Assembly (NCBI GenBank): GCA_032117595.1
Contig: JAULYZ010000087.1
Span: forward strand, 4,197-68,196
From: WLJO01 sp032117595
GTDB taxonomy: Bacteria > Actinomycetota > Acidimicrobiia > Acidimicrobiales > Ilumatobacteraceae
Length of the DNA: 64,000 nucleotides
Reading direction: 5' to 3'
In this document: positions 43,512 through 52,438 of the stretch, piece after piece
Numbering within the stretch: position 1 is the stretch's first letter
Layout of the letters: each line of letters starts with the position of its first letter
Program-made: the position numbers and the translations under genes
Notes under the pieces: generated by a model
What the model was told of the DNA's origin: nothing
The model's database searches: none
Seen by the model: only the letters and a program-made list of their open reading frames with translations

Positions 43512-44876
43512 ATGGAACCCCAGCGGAACGATCTCTTCAGTGCCGCTGCGGCAGAACTACTTCGTTCACGCGCCCCACTCGCCGCCCGGATGAGGCCACG
43601 ATCGCTCGACGATGTGGTGGGGCAGGAGCACCTCATCGGCCCGGGTCGACCCCTACGGCGTCTCGTGGAGCTCGACCGGCTGACGTCGTCGATCCTGTGG
43701 GGTCCTCCGGGGACCGGCAAGACGACCTTGGCGCTGGTCATCGCGCAGAGCACCGAGCGGTCCTTTGAACAGCTTTCGGCGGTGACAGCCGGTGTCCGCG
43801 ACGTGCGCGAGGTCATCGAACGGGCGCGCGCCCGCCTGGGCGAGCAGGGCCGCCGCACCATTCTCTTTCTCGATGAGGTGCACCGCTTCAACACTGCGCA
43901 GCAGGACGCGCTGCTGCCCGCAGTGGAGGACGGGACGCTGACGCTCATCGGCGCAACGACGGAGAACCCGTTCTTCGAGGTGAACCCGCCGCTGCGGAGT
44001 CGTTCCACACTGTTCCGTCTGGAGCCGCTCGATGCCGTAGCCACAGAGCGTCTGGTGCGCCGTGGGCTCGAGGTCGAAGGGGTCGGGGCCGACGACGATG
44101 CTGTCGAGATGTTGGTCATGCGCGCTGGAGGCGATGGCCGCCAGGTGCTCACGGCTCTCGAAGTGGCGTGTGCGCTCGCCGGTGGCTCCCGCGTCGTGCT
44201 GGCCCATGTCGAGGCGGCCCTCGGGACCTCCGCACTCCGGTACGGACGAGACGATCACTACGACGTCGCCAGCGCGTTCATCAAGTCGATGCGTGGAAGC
44301 GATCCCGATGCCGCAGTGCATTGGTTGGCCCGGATGCTCGAGGCGGGGGAGGACCCCCGATTCATCGCCCGTCGGATGGTGATCTTCGCAAGCGAGGACA
44401 TCGGCCGTGCCGACCCGATGTCGCTGCTCGTGGCGGTCGCTGCCTCGCAGGCTCTCGATCTCGTGGGATTGCCCGAGGCGCAGTTGAACCTGTCCCAAGC
44501 GTGCATCCATCTGGCCCTTGCCCCGAAGAGCAATCGAGCGGCTGCTGCGATCTGGCAGGCCCGTGCGGATGTGGCGAGTGGTGAAATCGGCGAAGTACCG
44601 GCTCATCTTCGGGACACCCATTACTCCGGGGCACAGACCCTCGGACACGGAGTCGGGTACCGTTATCCGCACGACGATCCAGCGGCGGTCGGGCAGCAGT
44701 ACCTCCCCGACGTCCTCCTGGGCCGGAGGTATTACGTGCCGGGTCCGAACGGAGAGGAGGCCGACGTGACGCACCACCAGGGGGCTGAGCCCCGTGGATC
44801 CCGCACCCGTAGGGCTGCAGATGTCCGTGACGAGGCAGGCGTGCGAGGCAGCTCAGACCCCGGGGACCAGCAATGA
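43512..44876 (+). CDS. rarA: Replication-associated recombination ATPase RarA (MgsA)
   Basis: 454-residue AAA+ clamp-loader-like protein acting at stalled forks. It has PLAARMRPRSLDDVVGQEHL, Walker A LWGPPGTGKTTLA, TILFLDEVHRFNTAQQDALL, the family block IGATTENPFFEVNPPLRSRS and, in the C-terminal half, FIKSMRGSDPDAAVHWLARM and the GQQYLPDVLLGRRYYVPG end. The last 45 residues are a charged, probably disordered tail. The next gene overlaps it by ATGA. Confidence 0.93.
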   Translation: MEPQRNDLFSAAAAELLRSRAPLAARMRPRSLDDVVGQEHLIGPGRPLRRLVELDRLTSSILWGPPGTGKTTLALVIAQSTERSFEQLSAVTAGVRDVREVIERARARLGEQGRRTILFLDEVHRFNTAQQDALLPAVEDGTLTLIGATTENPFFEVNPPLRSRSTLFRLEPLDAVATERLVRRGLEVEGVGADDDAVEMLVMRAGGDGRQVLTALEVACALAGGSRVVLAHVEAALGTSALRYGRDDHYDVASAFIKSMRGSDPDAAVHWLARMLEAGEDPRFIARRMVIFASEDIGRADPMSLLVAVAASQALDLVGLPEAQLNLSQACIHLALAPKSNRAAAAIWQARADVASGEIGEVPAHLRDTHYSGAQTLGHGVGYRYPHDDPAAVGQQYLPDVLLGRRYYVPGPNGEEADVTHHQGAEPRGSRTRRAADVRDEAGVRGSSDPGDQQ

Positions 44877-45319
44877 GCGCCGGTCAGCTTGCGGTCGTCC
44901 TCGCCGCAGTCCTCTGCTCGCTCGGCTTTGCCGCCCTCGTCGTGGTGCTCGTGCGGGTACTCGACGCCCTTCGCTCGGTGGAGCGCGAGGTGAACCGTCT
45001 TCGCGCCGAGACATTGCCGCTGCTCGACGAACTTCGTCATGCTGCCGGTGAAGCCCGTGAGACGGTGGACCGGGCGCGCGAGGATCTCGAGCGGTTCGAC
45101 CGTGTCCTGGGATCCGCCGAGTCGATCAGCGACGCTGTCTCGGGAAGTTCGCGCCTCGTGAGAAGCGCGCTGAGCACCCCGGTGATCAAGACCGTGGCGT
45201 TTGCGAGTGGCACTGCCGAAGGTGTTCGTCGTTTCCGCCGCAAGGGACCCGGCGTACCCGAACTGCAAGTGAGCGACGCTCGGCGGCGCGGACTGAGAAG
45301 GAGGGGCGGCGCGTCATGA
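44873..45319 (+). CDS. DUF948-like membrane-anchored coiled-coil protein
   Basis: 148-residue protein with one N-terminal membrane helix (AVVLAAVLCSLGFAALVVVLV) and a following heptad-like segment (about 30-85: ALRSVEREVNRLRAETLPLL and onward) ending in a basic tail. This matches the pattern of DUF948 proteins that often follow rarA and precede alaS in actinobacteria. Function not established. It overlaps both rarA and the next gene by 4 bases. Confidence 0.75.
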   Translation: MSAGQLAVVLAAVLCSLGFAALVVVLVRVLDALRSVEREVNRLRAETLPLLDELRHAAGEARETVDRAREDLERFDRVLGSAESISDAVSGSSRLVRSALSTPVIKTVAFASGTAEGVRRFRRKGPGVPELQVSDARRRGLRRRGGAS

Positions 45320-45642
45320 TCAAACGTCTCACTTGGTTCGCCAGCGGAGTCGTTGCCGGTATCGCTGCGATGCGCATGGCCCGCCGCAAGGTCCGCCAGA
45401 CCGCAGACGCAATGAAGCCGGTGAACATCGCACGTGGGGCAGCCGATCGAGCACGGACACGCGCGCGCGATCTTGCCGACGCCGTCCGGGGCGCCCGCAC
45501 TGCGATGCACGACCGGGAAACCGAGTTGCGGTCACAGCACGGCATGGATCGTGCGGCAGCGGCGCGACTTCCGGTTGAACCGGGACGTGTGGTGCCCCTG
45601 CGGCCGCGGGAGCGGCGGGAGAGGCGAGCCCCGGGGCTCTAA
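45316..45642 (+). CDS. Small basic membrane-associated protein of unknown function
   Basis: 108-residue protein with an N-terminal hydrophobic segment (LTWFASGVVAGIAAM), a long basic helix rich in Arg and Ala (about 20-75) and an Arg-rich C terminus. It resembles the small uncharacterised proteins found before alaS in actinobacteria. It starts with ATGA overlapping the DUF948-like gene, so the three genes from rarA form a coupled unit. Confidence 0.7.
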   Translation: MIKRLTWFASGVVAGIAAMRMARRKVRQTADAMKPVNIARGAADRARTRARDLADAVRGARTAMHDRETELRSQHGMDRAAAARLPVEPGRVVPLRPRERRERRAPGL

Positions 45643-45670
45643 TTGCCCACGCCTGCGGGCGGTCTCGTCG

Positions 45671-45676
45671 TAGGCT
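45671..45676 (+). promoter_or_regulatory. Predicted -10 element of the alaS-ruvX-mltG-aroE unit
   Basis: TAGGCT, 9 bases before ATG 45686. A GGGAGG lies between, so a very short leader is also possible. Confidence 0.4.
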
Positions 45677-45685
45677 GGGAGGCCC

Positions 45686-48304
45686 ATGCCTCGACCGCCG
45701 ATCCGCACTGCGAACGACCTCCGGAATGCATGGACGTCGTTCTTCGCCGACAAGGGACACTCCGTGGTGCCCTCGGCGAGCCTGATCCCCCACGACCCGA
45801 CCGTGCTGTTCACCGTGGCCGGGATGGTGCCGTTCAAGTCGTACTTCACCGGGGACGAGGCATCGCCATACCGCCGGGCCGCAAGTGTGCAGAAGTGCGC
45901 GCGAGCGGGCGGCAAGCACAACGATCTCGATGACGTCGGCCGCACCAAGCGCCACCTCGTCTTTTTCGAGATGCTCGGCAACTTCAGTTTTGGTGACTAC
46001 TTCAAGGCTGAGGCCATCCCGTGGAGTTGGGAGCTCGTCACCGAGGTGTTCGGTTTTGACGGAGACCGCATCTGGGTCACTGTCCACACGAGCGACGATG
46101 AGGCTGAGCAGATCTGGCACGAGGTCGTCGGCGTGCCGATGGACCGGATCCAGCGCCTCGGCGACAAGGACAACTTCTGGCAGATGGGCGATACCGGCCC
46201 CTGCGGTCCGTGCACCGAACTGCACATCGACCGCGGACCGGCCTTCGGCCCAGAGGGTGGGCCACTCCACGATCCACACGGCGATCGGTACATGGAGTTC
46301 TGGAACCTCGTCTTCATGCAGTTCAATCAGGCGCCAGACGGCTCTCGCACTCCGTTGCCCAAGCCGTCTATCGATACCGGTGCGGGTCTCGAGCGCATCC
46401 TGACGCTCATCCAGGGCGAGGACGCGGTTTGGGACACCGATCTCATGCGGCCGCTCATCGAGCAGGCGTCGTCGCTCACCGGCAAGCGCTACATCGTCGG
46501 TGACTACGAGGACCGGAATTCTTTCGGGCTCCGCGTGCTCGCCGAGCATGCGCGCTCGGGGGCGATGCTCGTGAACGATGGGGTGCTCCCGTCGAACGAG
46601 AACCGTGGCTACGTACTGCGCCGCATCCTGCGGCGCGCGATTCGTTTTGCCTATCTCCTCGGTGCCGACCGCCTGGTGATGCCGTCACTCGCCGGCACGG
46701 CGGTAGACGTGATGGCTGACGCCTACCCCGACCTCCGCAAGAATCGTGATTTCATCCTCAACGTCATCACGCGGGAGGAGGAGGCATTCCGGCGGACGCT
46801 TCGGAATGGCTTGTCGATTCTCGACAAGGAACTGGCCGACGGTGCCACGACGATCAGCGGCGCAACTGCGTTCATGCTGCACGACACCTATGGATTTCCG
46901 CTGGAGGTCACGACTGAGGTCACCGCCGAACGCGGTGTCGAGGTGGACCGCGCTGGATTCGACACCGAGATGGAGCGCCAGCGTGAGCGTGCCAAGTCAG
47001 CGCGCCGCGCCGGGGCCCAGGGCGAGGGTCGGCTCGAGGACTATCGGTCGGTGATGGAGCAGTTCGGGACGACGGAGTTCCTCGGGTATTCGGAAGACAC
47101 CTGTGAGGCGCGCGTGCTCGCCGTGCTGCCACTCGCCGACGACGGCGAGGTGGAGGTGTTCCTCGACCGAACACCGTTCTACGCCGAGAGCGGCGGCCAG
47201 ATGGGTGACACCGGAACCATCAGCACCGAGACCGGGACCGTGGCCGTGAGCGACACCAGCTTTGCCATCCCGGGGTTGCGCCGTCACTCCGGGCGAATCG
47301 TGTCGGGATTTATCGATGCTGGTCAAGTTGCCCAGGCACAGATCGACAACGAGCGACGCGCAGCGATCCGTCGCAACCATACGGGTACCCACGTGCTGCA
47401 CTGGGCGCTGCGCGAGGTGCTCGGCGATCACGTGAAACAGCAGGGCTCCCTCGTGGCGCCCGATCGCCTTCGATTCGACTTCAGCCATTTCCAGGCGGTA
47501 TCAGCAGACGAGATCGAGCAGATCGAGCGTCTCGCCAATGCCGAGGTGTTGGCCAACGAGCCGGTGCGCGCCTACGAGACCACCAAGGACGAGGCCGCCG
47601 CCATGGGGGCGATTGCGTTCTTCGGCGACAAGTATGGCGACATCGTGCGGGTGCTCGAGGCAGGGCGCAACAGCATGGAGTTGTGCGGTGGTACGCACGT
47701 GCGCGCCACCGGCGACATCGGCACCATCAAGATCGTGAGTGAGGGCTCGATCGCATCGGGCGTGCGCCGCATCGAGGCAGTGACCGGGGCCCACAGCGTG
47801 GTACTGCTCCAGCAGGAGAGTCGGGCGCTCGCCGACGCAGCGCGACTCGTCGGTACGCGCACCGACGAGTTGGTGGTGGGTATTCAGCGCAAGCTCGACG
47901 AGATCAAGGCACTTCAGGACGAGCTGAAGCAGTTGCGTGCGTCCGCAGCAGTGGGCCGCGCCAATGAGTTGGTTGGCTCGGCGGTCGACGGCGTTCTGGT
48001 GTCACGAGTCGACGGCCTTGCACAGGCCGATCTTCGCGACCTGGCTGTTGCTGTGCGCCAGGCCGGAGTCGGCATCGTTGTCCTGATCGGCGAGACCGAC
48101 TCAGGTGGTGTTGCACTGACCGCTGCCGTCACCAAGGAGAGCGGGTTGAACGCAGGCGACCTCGTGAAGGACGCCGCTCGTGCCGTTGGCGGTGGCGGCG
48201 GGGGTCGTGGCGACATCGCAGTGGCGGGTGGCAAGGATCCGACCGGGATCGATGCGGCGCTCGACGCCGCCCGAGCTGCGGTCCAGTCGTTGCGGAGCCG
48301 CTGA
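45686..48304 (+). CDS. alaS: Alanyl-tRNA synthetase
   Basis: 872-residue class II synthetase with all domains: catalytic core starting FFADKGHSVVPSASLIPHDP and LFTVAGMVPFKSYFTG, GDTGPCGPCTELHID, editing domain with the metal motif NHTGTHVLHWAL and LCGGTHVRATGD, and a C-terminal C-Ala domain with a Gly-rich loop (GGGGGGRGDIAVAGG). Editing residues are intact, so it should clear mischarged Ser/Gly. ruvX starts 3 bases after the stop. Confidence 0.96.
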   Translation: MPRPPIRTANDLRNAWTSFFADKGHSVVPSASLIPHDPTVLFTVAGMVPFKSYFTGDEASPYRRAASVQKCARAGGKHNDLDDVGRTKRHLVFFEMLGNFSFGDYFKAEAIPWSWELVTEVFGFDGDRIWVTVHTSDDEAEQIWHEVVGVPMDRIQRLGDKDNFWQMGDTGPCGPCTELHIDRGPAFGPEGGPLHDPHGDRYMEFWNLVFMQFNQAPDGSRTPLPKPSIDTGAGLERILTLIQGEDAVWDTDLMRPLIEQASSLTGKRYIVGDYEDRNSFGLRVLAEHARSGAMLVNDGVLPSNENRGYVLRRILRRAIRFAYLLGADRLVMPSLAGTAVDVMADAYPDLRKNRDFILNVITREEEAFRRTLRNGLSILDKELADGATTISGATAFMLHDTYGFPLEVTTEVTAERGVEVDRAGFDTEMERQRERAKSARRAGAQGEGRLEDYRSVMEQFGTTEFLGYSEDTCEARVLAVLPLADDGEVEVFLDRTPFYAESGGQMGDTGTISTETGTVAVSDTSFAIPGLRRHSGRIVSGFIDAGQVAQAQIDNERRAAIRRNHTGTHVLHWALREVLGDHVKQQGSLVAPDRLRFDFSHFQAVSADEIEQIERLANAEVLANEPVRAYETTKDEAAAMGAIAFFGDKYGDIVRVLEAGRNSMELCGGTHVRATGDIGTIKIVSEGSIASGVRRIEAVTGAHSVVLLQQESRALADAARLVGTRTDELVVGIQRKLDEIKALQDELKQLRASAAVGRANELVGSAVDGVLVSRVDGLAQADLRDLAVAVRQAGVGIVVLIGETDSGGVALTAAVTKESGLNAGDLVKDAARAVGGGGGGRGDIAVAGGKDPTGIDAALDAARAAVQSLRSR

Positions 48305-48307
48305 CCG

Positions 48308-48760
48308 GTGTCGGCGGGGCGGTTGCGGGTGATGGGCCTCGATCTGGGGTCCAAGCGTGTGGGTGTCGCCCTCTCCGATTCCAGCGCAACGATCGCTACG
48401 CCCTTCACGGTGCTTCAGCGGAGCCGCTCGCAGACAGAGGATCACCGCGCCATCTCGCGCCTCGTGGCCGACGAGGAGGTCGATGTGGTGGTTGTCGGGC
48501 TACCCCTCAGCCTCGATGGTTCCCATGGGCCTGCTGCGCGGGCTGCCGTCGCCGAGGCCGAGGCCTTGGCTACCGTCCTGAACGTGCCCGTGGAGACCTA
48601 CGACGAGCGGCTGACCACCGTGACTGCGGATCAGGCGCTGATGCAGGCGAACATGCGCGCCCAGGCGCGCCGACGGGTGGTCGACAAGGTCGCAGCGGCC
48701 GTGATGCTCCAGTCGTGGTTGGACCGTCGCCGGTCCGCAGCCGGGGGGACCGAGCAGTGA
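48308..48760 (+). CDS. ruvX: Holliday junction resolvase-like RuvX (YqgF)
   Basis: 150-residue RNase H-fold protein. It has VMGLDLGSKRVGVALSD with the catalytic Asp, VVVGLPLSLDGSHGP, and the conserved YDERLTTVTA with its Glu; the C-terminal DKVAAAVMLQSWL helix carries a further Asp. Family members act in 16S rRNA 5'-end maturation. The GTG at 48308 is used; the ATG at 48332 is an alternative that removes 8 residues. mltG overlaps by GTGA. Confidence 0.9.
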   Translation: MSAGRLRVMGLDLGSKRVGVALSDSSATIATPFTVLQRSRSQTEDHRAISRLVADEEVDVVVVGLPLSLDGSHGPAARAAVAEAEALATVLNVPVETYDERLTTVTADQALMQANMRAQARRRVVDKVAAAVMLQSWLDRRRSAAGGTEQ

Positions 48761-49959
48761 CCGACCTCGACGAGCCCGGGCTCTGGAGCCCGCAGTCACG
48801 TACGAACTCGCCGTGGCACGACGACGGCTGGGACGACCCGGCGGCCCTCACACCGCGCCAGACCGCCCGGGCTCCAGCGCGTTCGCGTGTGCTGCGGTGG
48901 GTACTGCTGGGTGTTTCGATGCTGATCGTGGTGGCAGCGTCGGTGGGTGGTCTGGTTGGTTGGTGGCTGATCCGGCAGGTGAACCCGCCGGGCGGGGTGG
49001 GCGAGGCAAGGAACTTTGTGGTGCAGGAGAGCGACGACCTCGTGTCGCTCTCGACGCGCCTCAAAGCCGAGGGATTCATCACTCACTCGGGCGTGTTCCA
49101 GTGGTACGTGAAGCGGCAGGACGAGATCGACTTCGTCCCCGGCTATTACACACTCCGGCCACGCGACACCATGGGCAACATCGCAGCAGCGCTGCGCACC
49201 CCGCCGAACGCCACCTTCACCACGGTGACGTTCCCCGAAGGATTCACCCTCGCCCAGATCGCACAGCGGCTCGAGCGGAGGGTGCAGCGGATCGCGGCGA
49301 CCGAGGTGCTTGCGGCATCCCGGTCGAACGAGGTGCTCTCCGAGTACCGGCCAGCAGGAACCGTGTCACTCGAAGGCCTGCTCTTCCCCGACACGTACCA
49401 GGTCTCGAACGCCGAGACAGCCCTGCAGGTGGTGCAACGCATGGTCCGCCTCATGGAACGAGTTGGCCGACAGGAGGGTCTCGACGACCCGCTGAAGCGG
49501 AACGGTCGCACGCCGTACGAAATCCTCATCGTTGCTTCGTTGATCGAGCGCGAAGCCAAGACCGAGGACGATCGCCCGAAGATTGCCCGTGTCATCTACA
49601 ACCGACTGGCGCTCGGCATGACACTCGACATCGATGCTGCGTTGTACTACGGCAACGATCCGGCGACTCCATTCTCCGAGCTGAAGGCGCGGGACACTGC
49701 GTACAACCTGTACCGACGCACCGGTCTGCCGCCAACGCCCATCGCCAATCCGGGCCGTGCCTCGATCCGCGCCGCCCTCAATCCCTCGGTCGATCCGCCC
49801 CCCGGGGACCCGATCTGTCGCGAGCTTCCGGACCCCACGGCATGTCGGTACCTGTACTACGTGTTGACCGACCGAGCGGGGAACCACGCTTTCGCTGCCA
49901 CTCTCGAACAGCATGAGCGCAATGTGGAGGCGGCGCGCTCGGCGGGGGTGCTGCCATGA
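48757..49959 (+). CDS. mltG: Endolytic murein transglycosylase MltG
   Basis: 400-residue membrane-anchored lytic transglycosylase that cuts nascent glycan strands. A cytosolic N terminus of about 48 residues precedes one helix (VLLGVSMLIVVAASVGGLVGWWL), a LysM-like region, and the YceG domain with EGLLFPDTYQV, the catalytic Glu in LIVASLIEREAKTEDD, VIYNRLALGMTLDIDA, and GLPPTPIANPGRASIRAAL. Order ruvX-mltG-aroE is the usual actinobacterial one. GTG start overlaps ruvX, and aroE overlaps its stop. Confidence 0.93.
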   Translation: MTDLDEPGLWSPQSRTNSPWHDDGWDDPAALTPRQTARAPARSRVLRWVLLGVSMLIVVAASVGGLVGWWLIRQVNPPGGVGEARNFVVQESDDLVSLSTRLKAEGFITHSGVFQWYVKRQDEIDFVPGYYTLRPRDTMGNIAAALRTPPNATFTTVTFPEGFTLAQIAQRLERRVQRIAATEVLAASRSNEVLSEYRPAGTVSLEGLLFPDTYQVSNAETALQVVQRMVRLMERVGRQEGLDDPLKRNGRTPYEILIVASLIEREAKTEDDRPKIARVIYNRLALGMTLDIDAALYYGNDPATPFSELKARDTAYNLYRRTGLPPTPIANPGRASIRAALNPSVDPPPGDPICRELPDPTACRYLYYVLTDRAGNHAFAATLEQHERNVEAARSAGVLP

Positions 49960-50795
49960 GTATCCGACTTACCGGGACCACGCGTGTCGCTGCAGTGATC
50001 GGCAGCCCCGTCCGGCACTCCCTCTCTCCCGTGATCCACAACGCGGCGTTCTCGGTGCTGGGGCTCGACTGGGTGTATGTCGCACTCGAGGTCGCGCCCG
50101 CACGCGCCGCTGACGCGTTTGTCGGGATCCGCGCGCTTGGGCTCGCCGGTGTGTCGGTCACGACCCCGCACAAGGATGCAGCGTTCGAGGCCGTGGACGA
50201 GACCACACCCGCAGCGAGGGCCATGCGAGCCGTGAACTGTGTCCGACTGCTCGACGGCCGCCTCGTGGGGCACAACACCGATGGCGACGGGTTCGTCGAC
50301 TCGTTGCGCAATGATGCGGGCGTCGATCCTTCGGGACGGACGGTTGGTGTGGTCGGCGCGGGCGGCGCGGCGCGGTCCATCGTCGAGGCCCTCGGTCGGC
50401 ATGGCGCGTCGAGCGTCGTGGTGGTGAACCGAACGACCTCTCGAGCTGCGGATGCTGCCGCCCTCGCACCGGGCAGCGGGCGGGTCGGGACACTCGACGA
50501 TCTGGCGGCGTGCGACATCGTCGTCAACGCGACGTCCGTCGGCCTCGGGACTGACGAACTGTCGATTCCTGTCTCGGTACTGAGGCCGCACCAACTCGTT
50601 GCCGATGTCGTGTACCACCCGCTCGAGACCGCTCTCCTCCGTGCGGCGGCCTCGGTCGGAGCCAGGACGCTCAACGGGCTGGGCATGCTCGTGCACCAGG
50701 CGGCACACCAGTTCACGATCTGGACCGGCGAGAGGGCACCGGTGGAAGAAATGCGCCGGGCGGCCGAGGTCGAGCTCACACGTCGCGCCCAATGA
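49956..50795 (+). CDS. aroE: Shikimate dehydrogenase
   Basis: 279-residue NADPH-dependent reductase of 3-dehydroshikimate. It has IGSPVRHSLSPVIHNAAF (shikimate-binding Ser pair), GVSVTTPHKDAA with the catalytic Lys and Asp, NTDGDGFVDSL, the nucleotide loop VVGAGGAARSIVEAL, NRTTSRAADAAAL, NATSVGLG and the C-terminal NGLGMLVHQAAHQF. ATGA overlap with mltG and with the downstream DUF2079 gene. Confidence 0.95.
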   Translation: MSIRLTGTTRVAAVIGSPVRHSLSPVIHNAAFSVLGLDWVYVALEVAPARAADAFVGIRALGLAGVSVTTPHKDAAFEAVDETTPAARAMRAVNCVRLLDGRLVGHNTDGDGFVDSLRNDAGVDPSGRTVGVVGAGGAARSIVEALGRHGASSVVVVNRTTSRAADAAALAPGSGRVGTLDDLAACDIVVNATSVGLGTDELSIPVSVLRPHQLVADVVYHPLETALLRAAASVGARTLNGLGMLVHQAAHQFTIWTGERAPVEEMRRAAEVELTRRAQ

Positions 50796-52399
50796 CGGAT
50801 TCAGCCCTCGACGAGTTGGTCGTCGACGCACGACCGGCGAGCACGCGTGACGCATGCGTGGCACTCGTGCGCAGGCACGGTCCGCTCGCCTCGCTGGTCT
50901 TCGTCGTGGGGATGTGGTTCTGGACGTTCTGCGCGCTCGGCCTGCTGCGCCACCGGAGGTTCTGGACCTTCGGCTTCGACCTCGCCATCTTCAACCAGGC
51001 TGCGTGGCTCATCGCACACTTCAAGGAGCCGTTCGTCACTGTTCGCGGCCTCGACGCGTGGGGCCATCACGGGAACTTCATCTTCTTGCTGTTCGCCCCC
51101 TTCTATTGGCTGGGAGCGGGTGTGGGCTTTCTGCTCGTTGCGCAGCTGCTCGCCCAGTGCGCCGGGGCAGTGGGCGTGTACCTGCTGAGCCGCGATCTCC
51201 TCGAGGGTTCCCGTTGGATCGGTGTGCTGCTCGCGGCGGCGTTCTTGCTGCACCCCTCGATGCAGTTCCTGGCGTGGGAGTACTTCCACCCCGAGACCTT
51301 TGCGATCGGACCCATGGTGCTTTCCTATTGGGCGATCCGAACCGGACGGATGCGAACCTTCTGGGCGATGGCCATCCTCGCCATGGCATGCAAGGAGGAC
51401 ATCACCCTGTTCTTCTTCATGTTGGGCCTGTTGTTGATGTTCCGTCGTGAGTTCCGTCTCGGGGCGATCATCTCGGGGGCTGCGCTGTGGTGGTATCTCG
51501 CCGTCACCAAGGTGCTCATCCCGTGGCGCAACCCTGCAGGCCCGTTCTACGAGGGTCACTTCTTCTCGCACTACGGAGGATCCCTGGGCGAGGTTGCCAA
51601 GACGGTCCTCCGTCATCCCGGCCGCCTGTGGCGAGACATCACCGAGTCGGGGCGACGGGATCTGTACCTGAAGCTCTGGGGCCCGGTGGCCTTCGTGCCC
51701 TTCATCGCCCCCGAGGTCCTCGCCATTGCGCTCCCGATGCTGCTCGTCATCGTGATGGCGGGGATCGTCTGGGTGCAGGACTACCGCTATCACTACGTCG
51801 CGATCCCGCTGGCGGTCACGTTCATTGCGCTCGTGGAGGCGCTGCGCCGTCTCCGCACGCCGCTGCGGCGACGCGTCGTGGTGGCGGTTGTGTGTCTCAC
51901 GTCGGTGCTCGCGTCGCAGGGCTGGGGAGTCGGGCCCTATTCGAAGAACTGGCATCGTGGGTACTGGCCGCACACCCGAACCGAAAGCTTCCACGACGTG
52001 CTGTTCGGGACACTGGACCCGGACGATCGATTCCCCAAGGCGGTGAGCAAGCGAAAGGCCGTCGACTTGGTGCCGTCCGACGCGTCGGTGAGCGCCGTCT
52101 ACAACGTGAACCCCCATCTTTCGGAGCGGACGAACGTGTACGAGTGGCCCAATCCGTGGCTCGGCCGTAACTGGGGGATTTGCGAGATCGACAATCTTCA
52201 CGATCCCAAGGACGTGCAGTGGATCATCATCGACCGGGCCATCATCGGCAGCAGCGTGGTCGAGACGTCGCTGCTCGACCGACTGCTCCGCTCGGAGTTC
52301 GTGGTTCGGCTCGACGAGAACGGGGTGCTCGCCGCTGAACGTGTGCAGGCACCCGCAACGCCGCGTTCGCCGGCGCCCACCTCCTGCCCCGGGCGCTGA
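50792..52399 (+). CDS. DUF2079 polytopic membrane protein
   Basis: 535-residue protein with about 9-10 membrane segments in the first 400 residues and a soluble C-terminal part. Family-like blocks are FGFDLAIFNQAAWLIAHF, DAWGHHGNFIFLLFAPFYWL, WEYFHPETFAIGPMVLSYW and MACKEDITLFFFMLG. The layout resembles GT-C-type glycosyltransferases with an early Asp in the first loop, but the enzyme role of DUF2079 is not established. It lies between aroE and aroC, translationally coupled to aroE, yet has no evident shikimate role. Confidence 0.8.
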   Translation: MTDSALDELVVDARPASTRDACVALVRRHGPLASLVFVVGMWFWTFCALGLLRHRRFWTFGFDLAIFNQAAWLIAHFKEPFVTVRGLDAWGHHGNFIFLLFAPFYWLGAGVGFLLVAQLLAQCAGAVGVYLLSRDLLEGSRWIGVLLAAAFLLHPSMQFLAWEYFHPETFAIGPMVLSYWAIRTGRMRTFWAMAILAMACKEDITLFFFMLGLLLMFRREFRLGAIISGAALWWYLAVTKVLIPWRNPAGPFYEGHFFSHYGGSLGEVAKTVLRHPGRLWRDITESGRRDLYLKLWGPVAFVPFIAPEVLAIALPMLLVIVMAGIVWVQDYRYHYVAIPLAVTFIALVEALRRLRTPLRRRVVVAVVCLTSVLASQGWGVGPYSKNWHRGYWPHTRTESFHDVLFGTLDPDDRFPKAVSKRKAVDLVPSDASVSAVYNVNPHLSERTNVYEWPNPWLGRNWGICEIDNLHDPKDVQWIIIDRAIIGSSVVETSLLDRLLRSEFVVRLDENGVLAAERVQAPATPRSPAPTSCPGR

Positions 52400-52426
52400 T
52401 CATCCCGGCCGCGCATGCCCTGCCGG

Positions 52427-52432
52427 TATCCT
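52427..52432 (+). promoter_or_regulatory. Predicted -10 element of aroC
   Basis: TATCCT, 6 bases before GTG 52439. It suggests a separate leaderless promoter for aroC onward. Confidence 0.5.
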
Positions 52433-52438
52433 GTCGGG

